A DNA stretch of 64,000 nucleotides from Carboxylicivirga agarovorans (GTDB taxonomy: Bacteria > Bacteroidota > Bacteroidia > Bacteroidales > Marinilabiliaceae): assembly GCF_050589845.1 (NCBI RefSeq), contig NZ_JBNGPA010000005.1, positions 222,442 to 286,441 on the forward strand, written 5' to 3'. The notes under the pieces were generated by a model, which was given only the letters and a program-made list of their open reading frames with translations, made no database searches and had not been told where the DNA came from. Of the stretch, positions 8,299 through 15,984 are shown piece by piece; within the stretch, counting starts at the first letter, position 1, and every line of letters starts with the position of its first letter. The position numbers were made by a program, and so were the translations under genes.

Positions 8299-9670
8299 AA
8301 CGCGCGAAAAATTCTTCATGAATAGCGTCGATAGCCATATCTCTGTCATCACGGGCTACCATGAAATAACTGGCAACAGCAGATGCACCTGAAACGATCA
8401 TCTGAACATTAATTTCCTTTTTAGCAAGTGACATAAACAAACGACCCGCCACTCCCGGACGATCCAGTAATCCCTCGCCCACAACAGCAATGGTTGATAT
8501 TTGCTCCGATGCAATTAATTCAGTTACAGCCGAAAGATCAAGACTTTCAACAACAGCATAAGCACGCTTAATATCTTTTGCCGACAATAGCAGGTTAATA
8601 ACAATTTGAGAGGTAATAACCGACTTAATATTAATTCCTGCCTTGTCTAATGCCACGGTCACTTTTGCCAGTACACCTTTTTTCAGCCCAACACCTGCAC
8701 CACGAAGCTTAAGTATACAGAAATCATCGCTGTAGGTAACACTCTTTACAATGCAATCACTTACTGTTTCCTCACCATGAACAACTGTTCTTGGTTCTAC
8801 ACTTCCTTCAAACGCATCAATGTTACCAATGTGAATTGGAATTCCCACTTCTTTAAGCGGCTCCACAGTGCGAGGATGTAAAATACTGGCCCCAAAATAC
8901 GATAGCTCTGCAGCCTCTGTGTAGGATAAGTGTGTAATACGTTGCGGTTTATTCACCAGTTTAGGGTCGGCACTCATAAAACCATCCACATCCTTCCACA
9001 CATCCAGCGACTCTGCGTCAAGGCAGCGTGCAAGAGCTGCTGCTGAATAGTCGCTACCTCCACGTCCTAATAAAGTCACTTTCCCATGCTCTGAAACACC
9101 ATAAAAACCAGGAACCACATACACTTTATTCTCCGACAATCGCTTCTTAACATTTGGAGCAGATATGTCAAAATCAACCGTTGCATTACCAAATTCACCA
9201 TCGGTTACCAGGGGCATATTTTCGGGCAAGGCTTCTTCAGCATCAATTCCTTTGCTCTGAAGAATTGAAGTTAGTACCAACGAACTTAAGCGCTCACCAT
9301 AACTAAGAATCACATCCTCAACAAATTCAGGCACATCTCCAATGTAATGAATACCGGTCAGGTAACGGCTCAACTCTTTAATGCGCGATTGTACAGCATT
9401 TAAAGTCTTATCCTGCCACTCCTTATCATCAAAGTTTTCAAGAATAGCCTCTTTCTTTAATTCTCGCAAAAACTGAACGAGCTTTTCAATGTTTGACTGA
9501 TCTTGTTTAACCCCCTCCATGGACTCGATCAAATGGTTAGTGATTCCATAAAAAGCAGAAACGACAATAACCATTGGTCGATCATAGGTTTTTATCACCC
9601 GAACAAGCTTTTGAATATCCTCTTTCTTTTTTAGGTTAGAGCCCCCAAACTTGGCAACAACTTTTTTCAT
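8297..9670 (-). CDS. lysC: Aspartate kinase, monofunctional
   Basis: 457 residues from ATG 9670; an in-frame TTG two codons earlier is less likely. Aspartokinase phosphorylates aspartate, the first step toward lysine, threonine, methionine and diaminopimelate. The N-terminal kinase domain begins VVAKFGGSNL (the KFGGS substrate/ATP motif) and contains GRGGSDYSAAALA near residue 210. Two ACT domains follow in the last 150 residues (for example VAGRLFMSLAKKEINVQMIVSG), which are allosteric amino-acid sensors. No homoserine dehydrogenase domain is fused. The leader carries a SAM-I riboswitch, so expression should fall when S-adenosylmethionine is abundant. It is transcribed toward amtB and shares the terminator region. 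Confidence 0.95.
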   Translation of the reverse strand: MKKVVAKFGGSNLKKKEDIQKLVRVIKTYDRPMVIVVSAFYGITNHLIESMEGVKQDQSNIEKLVQFLRELKKEAILENFDDKEWQDKTLNAVQSRIKELSRYLTGIHYIGDVPEFVEDVILSYGERLSSLVLTSILQSKGIDAEEALPENMPLVTDGEFGNATVDFDISAPNVKKRLSENKVYVVPGFYGVSEHGKVTLLGRGGSDYSAAALARCLDAESLDVWKDVDGFMSADPKLVNKPQRITHLSYTEAAELSYFGASILHPRTVEPLKEVGIPIHIGNIDAFEGSVEPRTVVHGEETVSDCIVKSVTYSDDFCILKLRGAGVGLKKGVLAKVTVALDKAGINIKSVITSQIVINLLLSAKDIKRAYAVVESLDLSAVTELIASEQISTIAVVGEGLLDRPGVAGRLFMSLAKKEINVQMIVSGASAVASYFMVARDDRDMAIDAIHEEFFAR

Positions 9671-9755
9671 TAACAATATAATATAATGGCATACTGCCGT
9701 TAATAATTTGAATAACGCACTGAATTGAATCAGGAAATACTGAGGTAAAATAACT

Positions 9756-9771
9756 ATGCCCGACCGGGCAT
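9756..9771 (-). promoter_or_regulatory. Candidate expression-platform hairpin before lysC
   Basis: ATGCCC-GGTC-GGGCAT on the minus strand forms a 6-bp stem with a tetraloop, about 32 bases after the riboswitch and 85 bases before the lysC ATG. It is followed by AGTTATTTTACC, a weak T-rich tract. It could be the terminator part of the riboswitch, but an alternative antiterminator pairing was not established. Confidence 0.4.
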
Positions 9772-9802
9772 TCGAAAGTAATAATCTTGTGTCATAATCA
9801 AT

Positions 9803-9912
9803 TGTTTAAATTCATCATCTTCCCTAAGGAAACAGGTTTTGGCACCTGCCGTTTGGTGGTTGCCAGAGGTTCTCAGAGCCTGTCTCTCCCCTCTTCTTAA
9901 TAAACTCAAACA
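9803..9912 (-). ncRNA. SAM-I (S-box) riboswitch upstream of lysC
   Basis: On the minus strand the conserved S-box core is readable in order: AAGAAGAGGGGAGAGACAGG, then CTCTGAGAACC, then TCTGGCAACC, and after a short arm CAGGTGCCAAAACCTG. The outer P1 helix forms between TGTTTGAGTTTATTA at the 5' end and TGATGAATTTAAACA at the 3' end, with several G-U pairs. The total length of about 110 bases is normal for SAM-I. Binding of S-adenosylmethionine is expected to reduce expression of the aspartate kinase gene downstream. Confidence 0.9.
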
Positions 9913-9983
9913 TCTGCACTATTGGCGCAGAATGGATGCAAACATAGTTGTTTGCTGAATAACTACCAAGTGAATGCGAAAAT

Positions 9984-10799
9984 TCATGTTCGATTCCAAA
10001 GTAAATCATCCTTTAGCATCAGAAGTAAATCTGAATGCTTGTAGTTCATACCCAATAAGCGCTTTGCTTTTTCAGTGGATATGATTTTAAAGGGGACATC
10101 TTCTTCGTTGAATTTTAATTTAGACTTCCCACTTAAGTCTGCAGCCAACGAATAAAACTCTTTGCGTGTAGGATGCGTCTCTGAAACACCATTAAAGACC
10201 TCGCCGAAGACCTCTTTGGTCAATACACGTTCTATGAGCTGAATACAATCATCCAAATGAATTAAGTTAACTGGCTGATTGCCTCCTTTTATCTCTTTAT
10301 CGCTTGAGAAAAATCGCCCCGGATAACGAACTCCACCTACCAGACCTCCAAAACGGATAACTGTTGTGGCAAAGCTTCCATTTTGAAAGGCACGTTCAAT
10401 ATCCAAAAGCGCGTTCTCTCCATTCTCTACGGATTTGGTATCATCTTCATTCGCAATTTGATTTCCTGAAGGATACACCGAAGTTGAGCTAACAAATACA
10501 ACTTTAGACATCTTATTGTTTTCAATCGCCTTTATCAATGGCAAGTAGACCTTCACCTCTCTGAAAAGCTTTGAGGGTGGGATATTAATTAATAGATAAT
10601 CCGACTTGAAGAAATTATCATCCAGCGTATCTGGTCTTGATATATCCAATAAAAAAGGGATGATACCTGCAGATTCTAATTGTGCTAATTTATCTACTGA
10701 AGTCGTAGAACCTTTTACCTGCCAACCCTTTTCAATAAAGTGCTCAGCCAGGGGAAATCCCAACCAACCACATCCCAGAATACTAATCGTTTTGTTCAT
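9984..10799 (-). CDS. NAD(P)-binding reductase/epimerase of the YeeZ type
   Basis: 271 residues with an N-terminal Rossmann motif (SILGCGWLGFPLAEHF, GxGxxG type), a VVFVSSTSVYPSG segment matching the catalytic Ser/Tyr region of extended short-chain dehydrogenases, and a substrate-loop region containing YPGRFF and a VNLIHLDDC motif. This combination matches the YeeZ-like group of NAD-dependent epimerase/dehydratases, whose substrates are mostly unknown. It lies just upstream of the lysC leader on the same strand, with only about 70 bases between its stop and the start of the riboswitch, so the lysC promoter is either in that short gap or within this gene. No pathway can be assigned from context. 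Confidence 0.75.
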   Translation of the reverse strand: MNKTISILGCGWLGFPLAEHFIEKGWQVKGSTTSVDKLAQLESAGIIPFLLDISRPDTLDDNFFKSDYLLINIPPSKLFREVKVYLPLIKAIENNKMSKVVFVSSTSVYPSGNQIANEDDTKSVENGENALLDIERAFQNGSFATTVIRFGGLVGGVRYPGRFFSSDKEIKGGNQPVNLIHLDDCIQLIERVLTKEVFGEVFNGVSETHPTRKEFYSLAADLSGKSKLKFNEEDVPFKIISTEKAKRLLGMNYKHSDLLLMLKDDLLWNRT

Positions 10800-10829
10800 A
10801 CTTTAAAAACCGTCTTCAACCTGTTTTGT

Positions 10830-11873
10830 TTAATACCTATCCATGCATGAACTACGTATATTACGGATGAATGCCTCCGGCTTTTTCAACTCTTTGTAAA
10901 AAGCGACTACATATTTGTAAATGGCTTTTCTCTTTCTCGGTTCAAGATGCTCGAAATTCAGAATCGTCTTATATACATCTTCCTCAACAGCCATAAATTC
11001 TTTAATCAACTGATAGTAATTATCATCATAGTCGCGGCACCGTCCAGTATAATCCCGATCAGTAACTGATTCTGCAGAAGACCATTCGGCAGGATTCGCA
11101 TATGAGGCATTCACCAGCCCTGCGTGATCAAAATCGTAAGGAATAGCCGTAACTTCTTCCCTACTATCATCAACAGGCTTTATAAACTTAATGTTATGAC
11201 CACTTTTTATGCGCCAATCAGTATTACCGATCATATAGCAAAAGAAGGCTACGCGATCGGCATCAAGAGAATTGATAACAGCGTCGTGAAAATATTCCCC
11301 TTCAATTTCAATGGTATTCGTTCGCTCCGTCATCATATACAAAGGTTCAATAAAAAAACCTTTACTTCTGTAATTTTTGCCGCGCGCCCCTATATCATAA
11401 TAGGTCACATCAAGCAAACGCGTACGTAACGCGTATGGACTAACTAATTCCCAAAGCTTGTATATCAGATACTCTTCCAGCATATACTCTTCGTAAATCT
11501 TTGAATTAACACAATGGGTCACCAATTTTAGTTTAGCCAGGTATCCGTCTGTGGTAAACAGTGTGTCAGGTTTAAAATTCAGCATTACCGGCGGGAAAAA
11601 ACATATATCTTTTCGATTATTACCACGTGCCCTGCATCTAACATTAAAAGTACTGGAATCTGCAGGCGCATCATAAATTACAATTTTTCCATCACAATAT
11701 TCCTCACTTTTTTTTCGAATATGCGTGGTTACATCAAAATGCAAGCTGACTTTCAGAATCTCTTCGTTTGAAAAAAAAGACGGATATAACGAGTCCGTCG
11801 CAACATGTGCTGAAGACACATTTCCCTGGAACAGAAAACTTAAAAACACAATTATAACCGACTGTTTAATCAT
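10830..11873 (-). CDS. Secreted protein with CotH/HipA-like kinase features
   Basis: 347 residues from ATG 11873; the frame also has a GTG three codons earlier. A signal peptide covers about residues 1-22. The mature sequence has, in order, an arginine-rich VRCRARGNNRKD segment, a LKLVTHC strand, a helix with EEYLIYKLWELVSPYALRTR, a FIEP strand, FCYMIGNTDWRI, and AIPYDFDHAGLV. The order of a basic loop, a Lys-containing strand, an N-TD motif and a YDFD metal-like motif resembles the CotH/HipA branch of the kinase fold. I see this as motif similarity only and cannot confirm an enzyme. It is transcribed alone, 30 bases upstream of the YeeZ-like gene on the same strand. A function should not be assumed. 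Confidence 0.55.
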   Translation of the reverse strand: MIKQSVIIVFLSFLFQGNVSSAHVATDSLYPSFFSNEEILKVSLHFDVTTHIRKKSEEYCDGKIVIYDAPADSSTFNVRCRARGNNRKDICFFPPVMLNFKPDTLFTTDGYLAKLKLVTHCVNSKIYEEYMLEEYLIYKLWELVSPYALRTRLLDVTYYDIGARGKNYRSKGFFIEPLYMMTERTNTIEIEGEYFHDAVINSLDADRVAFFCYMIGNTDWRIKSGHNIKFIKPVDDSREEVTAIPYDFDHAGLVNASYANPAEWSSAESVTDRDYTGRCRDYDDNYYQLIKEFMAVEEDVYKTILNFEHLEPRKRKAIYKYVVAFYKELKKPEAFIRNIRSSCMDRY

Positions 11874-12007
11874 ATAACTCACTTCTTTTCTGTAATTGTG
11901 ACATCCGCAATTGCCAATTCAAAGGCATAATTTATGAAAAAATAGCAGTCCGTAAAAATCGGCTTGATATTCAAATATTTAATACGTAGTTTGAAGTATC
12001 AAAACAC

Positions 12008-12913
12008 ATGCTTATGTACAGATTTGCGATTGATAACCAGGAAGAACTACAAGAAGGGATAACGCGTGTTCTTAAAGAACAATATGCTTTTATCGGGTAT
12101 CACACCAGCATTCCCAACGACATTGACACGTCTGTTCATGAAATCAGAAAAGCCATAAAACGCATTCGTGCCATACTTCGATTAGTAAGATGGGATATAG
12201 GAGAGGAATTATACCAGGGCGAAAATATGCGTTTCCGAGATTTGGGGCGTGAGTTGTCACCATTAAGGGATTACCATGTCATTATCACCTACCTGGCCGA
12301 AAATTTTGAAGCAGAAGAATTAAAAATTCCGGAAGATAGCTTTATCAACCTCGTCAATCACCTCAATTCAAAAAAGGAAGCTGAACTAAAACGCTGCATT
12401 GACAACCAGACACTTGAGACCATAAAGGAACAGATGGAGATTTCAACCCACGAATTATCAGAATTTCCTTTTGACTTTTTAGGTCCACATACCATTCGCC
12501 AGGGGACAGCTAACGCCTACAGTCAATGTCTAAACAAGATGGCTGAAACCCAGTTAAAATTGGACGATCATCCATTACATGAATTGCGCAAGAGAGTTAA
12601 ATATTTATTGAACCAGATGATCCTTATCCAGGAAGTATGGCCAGACTTTTTCAAAACATATTCAACTTCATTGAAGGAAGCATCTGATCTGTTAGGTGAT
12701 GATCATAACATTGCTGAAGCAATCACCCTGGTCAATAGTATACCTAATGAAATACTAAGCCTTGAAGACAAAAACAACCTTACTGATTCATTCACTAAGG
12801 AACGTGACCATATTCATCGGGAATTGTGGCCTCTGCTGGGAAAACTCTTTACCGAGGATGCCAAAGCCTTTGTTAAACGCATAACATCTTACTGGCTCAT
12901 AAGCAGAGAATAA
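12008..12913 (+). CDS. CHAD domain protein
   Basis: 301 residues, nearly all alpha-helical. The two characteristic basic/histidine helices of the CHAD domain are present: VHEIRKAIKRIRAILRL near residue 43 and LHELRKRVKYLLNQM near residue 195, and a GDDHNIAEA segment closes the second bundle. CHAD proteins bind inorganic polyphosphate through these conserved His/Arg/Lys positions and often occur near polyphosphate enzymes. Here a Ppx/GppA-type phosphatase is encoded about 5.5 kb further on, not adjacent. The gene stands alone between a divergent secreted-protein gene and a terminator. It has no CYTH domain, and binding of polyphosphate is inferred from the family. Confidence 0.85.
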   Translation: MLMYRFAIDNQEELQEGITRVLKEQYAFIGYHTSIPNDIDTSVHEIRKAIKRIRAILRLVRWDIGEELYQGENMRFRDLGRELSPLRDYHVIITYLAENFEAEELKIPEDSFINLVNHLNSKKEAELKRCIDNQTLETIKEQMEISTHELSEFPFDFLGPHTIRQGTANAYSQCLNKMAETQLKLDDHPLHELRKRVKYLLNQMILIQEVWPDFFKTYSTSLKEASDLLGDDHNIAEAITLVNSIPNEILSLEDKNNLTDSFTKERDHIHRELWPLLGKLFTEDAKAFVKRITSYWLISRE

Positions 12914-12917
12914 GCCA

Positions 12918-12957
12918 AAAGAAGCGCATCTGATATGACTACGATGCGCTTCTTTTT
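12918..12957 (+). terminator. Terminator after the CHAD gene
   Basis: AAAGAAGCGCATC (12918-12930) pairs with GATGCGCTTCTTT (12943-12955) across a 12-base loop and is followed by a T-rich tail. Its A-rich 5' side would also allow it to act on minus-strand transcripts from creD. Confidence 0.8.
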
Positions 12958-13037
12958 CTTTACAGGCCTTCTTAATCTTTAATCTCTGCCGCAAATACCT
13001 TTGTTGTGAATCAACAGTGCATTTACTACGTACATAA

Positions 13038-14372
13038 TTACTGGATTAGAGATTCTTTTAAGGATGCACGACTTGTTTTGATCTTTAACGAAGCTTTCAT
13101 TATTGCACCCAAAGCCAGTAATAAGCCGATATTCCCTGCCAGGAAGGCAAAATCGTTCAGTTGCAATAGTATATACAGGAAGGCGTAAAGTATACCAAGC
13201 ATAATAAAGATCCAGAAAGCTTGTTGTTTGTCTTTTATCATTCCGTAGGAGTAGGAAGTTACCATGCTGATAATTGCCAATGAAGCCACCAGATAAGCCC
13301 AGGCAAATCCGATATGTTCACTCAGTGCCGTGAGGATTGAAAAAAACAAAACCAAAGCCAAACCCACCAAAAGATATTGTATAATTTGTACTTCCTTTTT
13401 CTTAACCAATTCAATAAAAAGGAAAACCAACAACGTAAGACTGATAATAAGAATTCCATATTTTGCAGAGCGTAAAGATTTTTGATAATGATTAACCGGA
13501 TCATATAGATTGACTCCTAACTGATGCGTATCGATCTGATAACTGCGCCCCAGCCAGTACTGTGGAAAATTACGATTAAGGTGAGTAACGGTCCATTTGG
13601 CCTCAAAGCCTTCTTCACGAACAATTGGATCAATAGGTGAAAAATCACCCACAAAACTGGGATTATTCCATGACGAGTTAATTTGCACACTTGTCTTCTT
13701 TCCAACAGGATTAAACCATAAGCCTTTGGCTCCACTTAACCTGAATTTAGCTTCAAATGGCAGCTTTTGGTTTAATTGGTCTTCAAGTACAGGAGCTTTC
13801 ATCGACACACCAGAAGTATTTAAATCCTGAATAATTAATCCAGCTTCAGGTTCTGCAGCAGAACCATTCCAGTCAAAAAGTAACTCTCCTTTTATTCCTC
13901 GGTTATCACTAATCCCCAGGGTAACATAGGCATTGCCCCATTCAATTTCATCAGCTACCACATCAACCTTTGAAAGATCATTAAATTTTCCAGTTATGAT
14001 GAAATCTGAGTTATAGAGCACTTTTTTATAGATTCCGCGGTACCGGATCTCAGGCTCAACTGCTCCTTTGATCATTAGATCTTCAGGCATGATATGCAGC
14101 CATCGCTTATGCTTTTTAAGTTCTTTACCCTCCTTCACATAGTAATAGGTAGGTACGTGTAAAACAGGCCCTGTTACAACCTGTTCTCCTCCCCATTTCT
14201 CAAACAGTTCGCGTTCAACTTCAGCTTCTGTAGCCTGACGTTCACGAATAACGGACTTTACCATTCCCAATGGAATCAGCAAAAGTAAAACCAGTACTCC
14301 AATCATAACAGCCTTAAATGTTAGGGTCTGATACCAGTTTTCTTCACTCTTTTGTTTTGTGATCAATTCCAT
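13038..14372 (-). CDS. creD: CreD-family inner membrane protein
   Basis: 444 residues. One membrane helix lies at about residues 18-40 (LTFKAVMIGVLVLLLLIPLG), followed by a large periplasmic domain of about 250 residues with the RERQATEAEVERE start and KGLWFNPVGKKTSV core typical of CreD. Five or six helices follow in the C-terminal 140 residues. CreD proteins affect cell-envelope integrity and colicin/beta-lactam tolerance in other bacteria; the biochemical activity is unknown. It is the last gene of a three-gene minus-strand operon with an HTH regulator and a membrane protein. An ACTTTG-N5-CAAAGT palindrome lies 19 bases upstream of its ATG, which suggests its own regulated promoter. Confidence 0.9.
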   Translation of the reverse strand: MELITKQKSEENWYQTLTFKAVMIGVLVLLLLIPLGMVKSVIRERQATEAEVERELFEKWGGEQVVTGPVLHVPTYYYVKEGKELKKHKRWLHIMPEDLMIKGAVEPEIRYRGIYKKVLYNSDFIITGKFNDLSKVDVVADEIEWGNAYVTLGISDNRGIKGELLFDWNGSAAEPEAGLIIQDLNTSGVSMKAPVLEDQLNQKLPFEAKFRLSGAKGLWFNPVGKKTSVQINSSWNNPSFVGDFSPIDPIVREEGFEAKWTVTHLNRNFPQYWLGRSYQIDTHQLGVNLYDPVNHYQKSLRSAKYGILIISLTLLVFLFIELVKKKEVQIIQYLLVGLALVLFFSILTALSEHIGFAWAYLVASLAIISMVTSYSYGMIKDKQQAFWIFIMLGILYAFLYILLQLNDFAFLAGNIGLLLALGAIMKASLKIKTSRASLKESLIQ

Positions 14373-14390
14373 AATATAATTATTAAAAGT

Positions 14391-14407
14391 ACTTTGTTTT
14401 TCAAAGT
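14391..14407. promoter_or_regulatory. Palindromic operator ACTTTG-N5-CAAAGT before creD
   Basis: ACTTTG-TTTTT-CAAAGT is a perfect dyad centred 27 bases before the creD ATG. The same dyad occurs before the first gene of the operon at 15360-15378. On the minus strand the distal ACTTTG half, in TACACTTTG, resembles a -7 box (TAnnTTTG), so binding would block the promoter. The small HTH protein encoded between the two sites is the obvious candidate to bind. Confidence 0.65.
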
Positions 14408-14423
14408 GTATGAATAAAAAAAA

Positions 14424-14720
14424 TTACAATCCTCCTAAAAGCTCCTCCAGAGCAGCCAAATGTTTTTTGAAACTTTCTTTTCCGTAGGCTGTCGCGCCAT
14501 AGGTTGTATTAGGCTTACGACCTACAAACTGCTTCACAACATCAATTAAATCATTCTTTTCCAGTGCCTTTAAATGACTGGCTAAATTTCCATCGGTAAC
14601 ACCCAACAGTTCTTTAAGGGCGTTAAACTCCAATCGATCATTTACCATCAAAGCCGACATAACCCCCAAACGCACCCTATTTTCAAAATTTTTATTTAGC
14701 CCCTCTATAATGGTTTTCAT
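14424..14720 (-). CDS. Winged-helix transcriptional regulator (HTH_34/MarR-like)
   Basis: 98 residues forming a single winged helix-turn-helix domain: recognition helix GNLASHLKALEKNDLI at residues 45-60, then a wing with GRKPNTTYGATAYGKESF. This matches the small PF13601-type regulators, which repress genes of the operon they sit in. Its ATG overlaps the stop of the upstream membrane-protein gene (ATGA, 4 bases), indicating translational coupling. Two matching palindromes flank it, at 14391 and 15360, and are probably its operators. The effector is unknown, and no ligand-binding domain is present. Confidence 0.85.
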   Translation of the reverse strand: MKTIIEGLNKNFENRVRLGVMSALMVNDRLEFNALKELLGVTDGNLASHLKALEKNDLIDVVKQFVGRKPNTTYGATAYGKESFKKHLAALEELLGGL

Positions 14721-15352
14721 CTATCGTACTTTAAATACATACTTATTCCATACACTATATGAAATACACCAAATCCCAATGACCAAAAGATCAAGCCGTA
14801 ATTAAGAAATATTCCTGCCAGCAAGCCTAATCCAATTTCAGTATATGCCAGATATTGAATGTCACGTTGAGTATATCGTGAAGCCATGAGCAATGCCAGA
14901 CCATAAAAAATAAGCATTACTGAAGCTACTAATCTTATATTTTCGTGATAAACCAAAATTAAACTGAACACTCCTCCAATTGACAAAATAAACACAAGAT
15001 TCAGGGCCACTAAACGCGCAGCAGGTGTCCAAAATTTAGCATTAGACCGCTTAGCTTTTCTCCAGCTTAAATACCAGGCTGATGTTACTGCTGAAACAAA
15101 AACAACAATAGCCGTAACAAGCATTCCTAATCTGACATGCAGTGTATTGGTTGACTTTAGGCCTTGCATATACTCATTATACACGTTCGTTCCCTGATCC
15201 AGGATAATAAAATATGCGAAAGCTGCACCAAGCAAAGCTATAACACCAGCAGCGACACCAGACAATCCACTCAGGGATAAAAACTTAGATGACTGTTCCA
15301 TCATCTGCCTTATAACTTTTATATCTTGTAACGTCTCTGCTTTGTCTTTCAT
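14717..15352 (-). CDS. Integral membrane protein of the HTH-CreD operon
   Basis: 211 residues. A short cytoplasmic N-terminus (MKDKAETLQDIKVIRQMMEQ) resembles the amphipathic start of membrane proteins that often accompany PF13601 regulators. Five or six hydrophobic helices follow, for example AAGVIALLGAAFAYFII near residue 35 and ALNLVFILSIGGVFSLILVY near residue 120. I do not recognise an enzyme family. It is the first gene of the operon and is tightly coupled to the HTH gene, so it may be the sensor or the regulated partner. A palindromic operator lies 8 bases upstream of its ATG. Confidence 0.75.
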   Translation of the reverse strand: MKDKAETLQDIKVIRQMMEQSSKFLSLSGLSGVAAGVIALLGAAFAYFIILDQGTNVYNEYMQGLKSTNTLHVRLGMLVTAIVVFVSAVTSAWYLSWRKAKRSNAKFWTPAARLVALNLVFILSIGGVFSLILVYHENIRLVASVMLIFYGLALLMASRYTQRDIQYLAYTEIGLGLLAGIFLNYGLIFWSLGFGVFHIVYGISMYLKYDR

Positions 15353-15359
15353 ATCATAG

Positions 15360-15378
15360 TACTTTGCACTTCAAAGTA
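15360..15378. promoter_or_regulatory. Palindromic operator TACTTTG-N5-CAAAGTA
   Basis: TACTTTG-CACTT-CAAAGTA is a perfect 7+5+7 dyad 8 bases upstream of the membrane-protein ATG on the minus strand. It also lies 91 bases upstream of the divergent cytochrome-b-like gene start at 15469. It shares the ACTTTG-N5-CAAAGT core with the site before creD, including spacer length. Confidence 0.65.
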
Positions 15379-15468
15379 AAGCATTATTTATTTGTTCTCA
15401 AAATAAATTTTGCAACACAAGGAACAATTCATTTCGAATTTGTGTTACTATTTCTAAACACATTGCCT

Positions 15469-15909
15469 ATGTATAATGGATTACTACATGCCCACAGCGG
15501 CATCAGATATTTAACACTTATATTTTTAGTTTGTGTGATTATCCAAAGCTTATTGGGTTGGATGCGCCAAAGAAAATATGCTGGTAGCCACCATGTGTTA
15601 GTTAAGCTAAATGCTGGATTTTTTCTTGCACAACTAATGATAGGATTGGTTTTATATACCATAAGTACCAAGGTACTATTGGATCCTGAAATGTTTAAAA
15701 GTACACTTTTACGCTTTTTCACGCTTGAACATCCCCTTATGATGCTTATTGCAACTGTAATGATCATCCATAATGCCGCCAGGTCAAAATCATACAGTAA
15801 CTACACTACACACAAGCGCATATTCTGGAACAATCTGATAGCACTTATTATTGTTATCATTTCAATACCCTGGCCATTTAGAGAACAGTTGGGAGCATCG
15901 TGGTTTTAA
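15469..15909 (+). CDS. Small four-helix cytochrome b561-like membrane protein
   Basis: 146 residues from ATG 15469. An upstream in-frame ATG at 15364 would lie inside the operator and add 35 atypical residues. The protein begins MYNGLLHAHSGIRYLTL and has four hydrophobic helices with histidines near their ends (LLHAHSG, GSHHVLVK, LEHPLMM, IIHNAARS). Such paired histidines are consistent with haem b ligands, and similar short Bacteroidetes proteins are usually annotated as cytochrome B. Electron-transfer partners are not visible. It diverges from the CreD operon and may share its regulatory region. Confidence 0.7.
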   Translation: MYNGLLHAHSGIRYLTLIFLVCVIIQSLLGWMRQRKYAGSHHVLVKLNAGFFLAQLMIGLVLYTISTKVLLDPEMFKSTLLRFFTLEHPLMMLIATVMIIHNAARSKSYSNYTTHKRIFWNNLIALIIVIISIPWPFREQLGASWF

Positions 15910-15984
15910 TACATCTACAACTTGTATTTTATTGTAAGTTAAAAACCTTATCTTCACTGCTCAATCAATTACAACAACTAACCT

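Noticed and set aside
9824..10009. Minus-strand frame of 61 codons between the YeeZ-like gene and lysC
   Set aside because: It lies over the SAM-I riboswitch core and overlaps the end of the neighbouring gene; its codons spell no recognisable protein. The conserved RNA explains the sequence.
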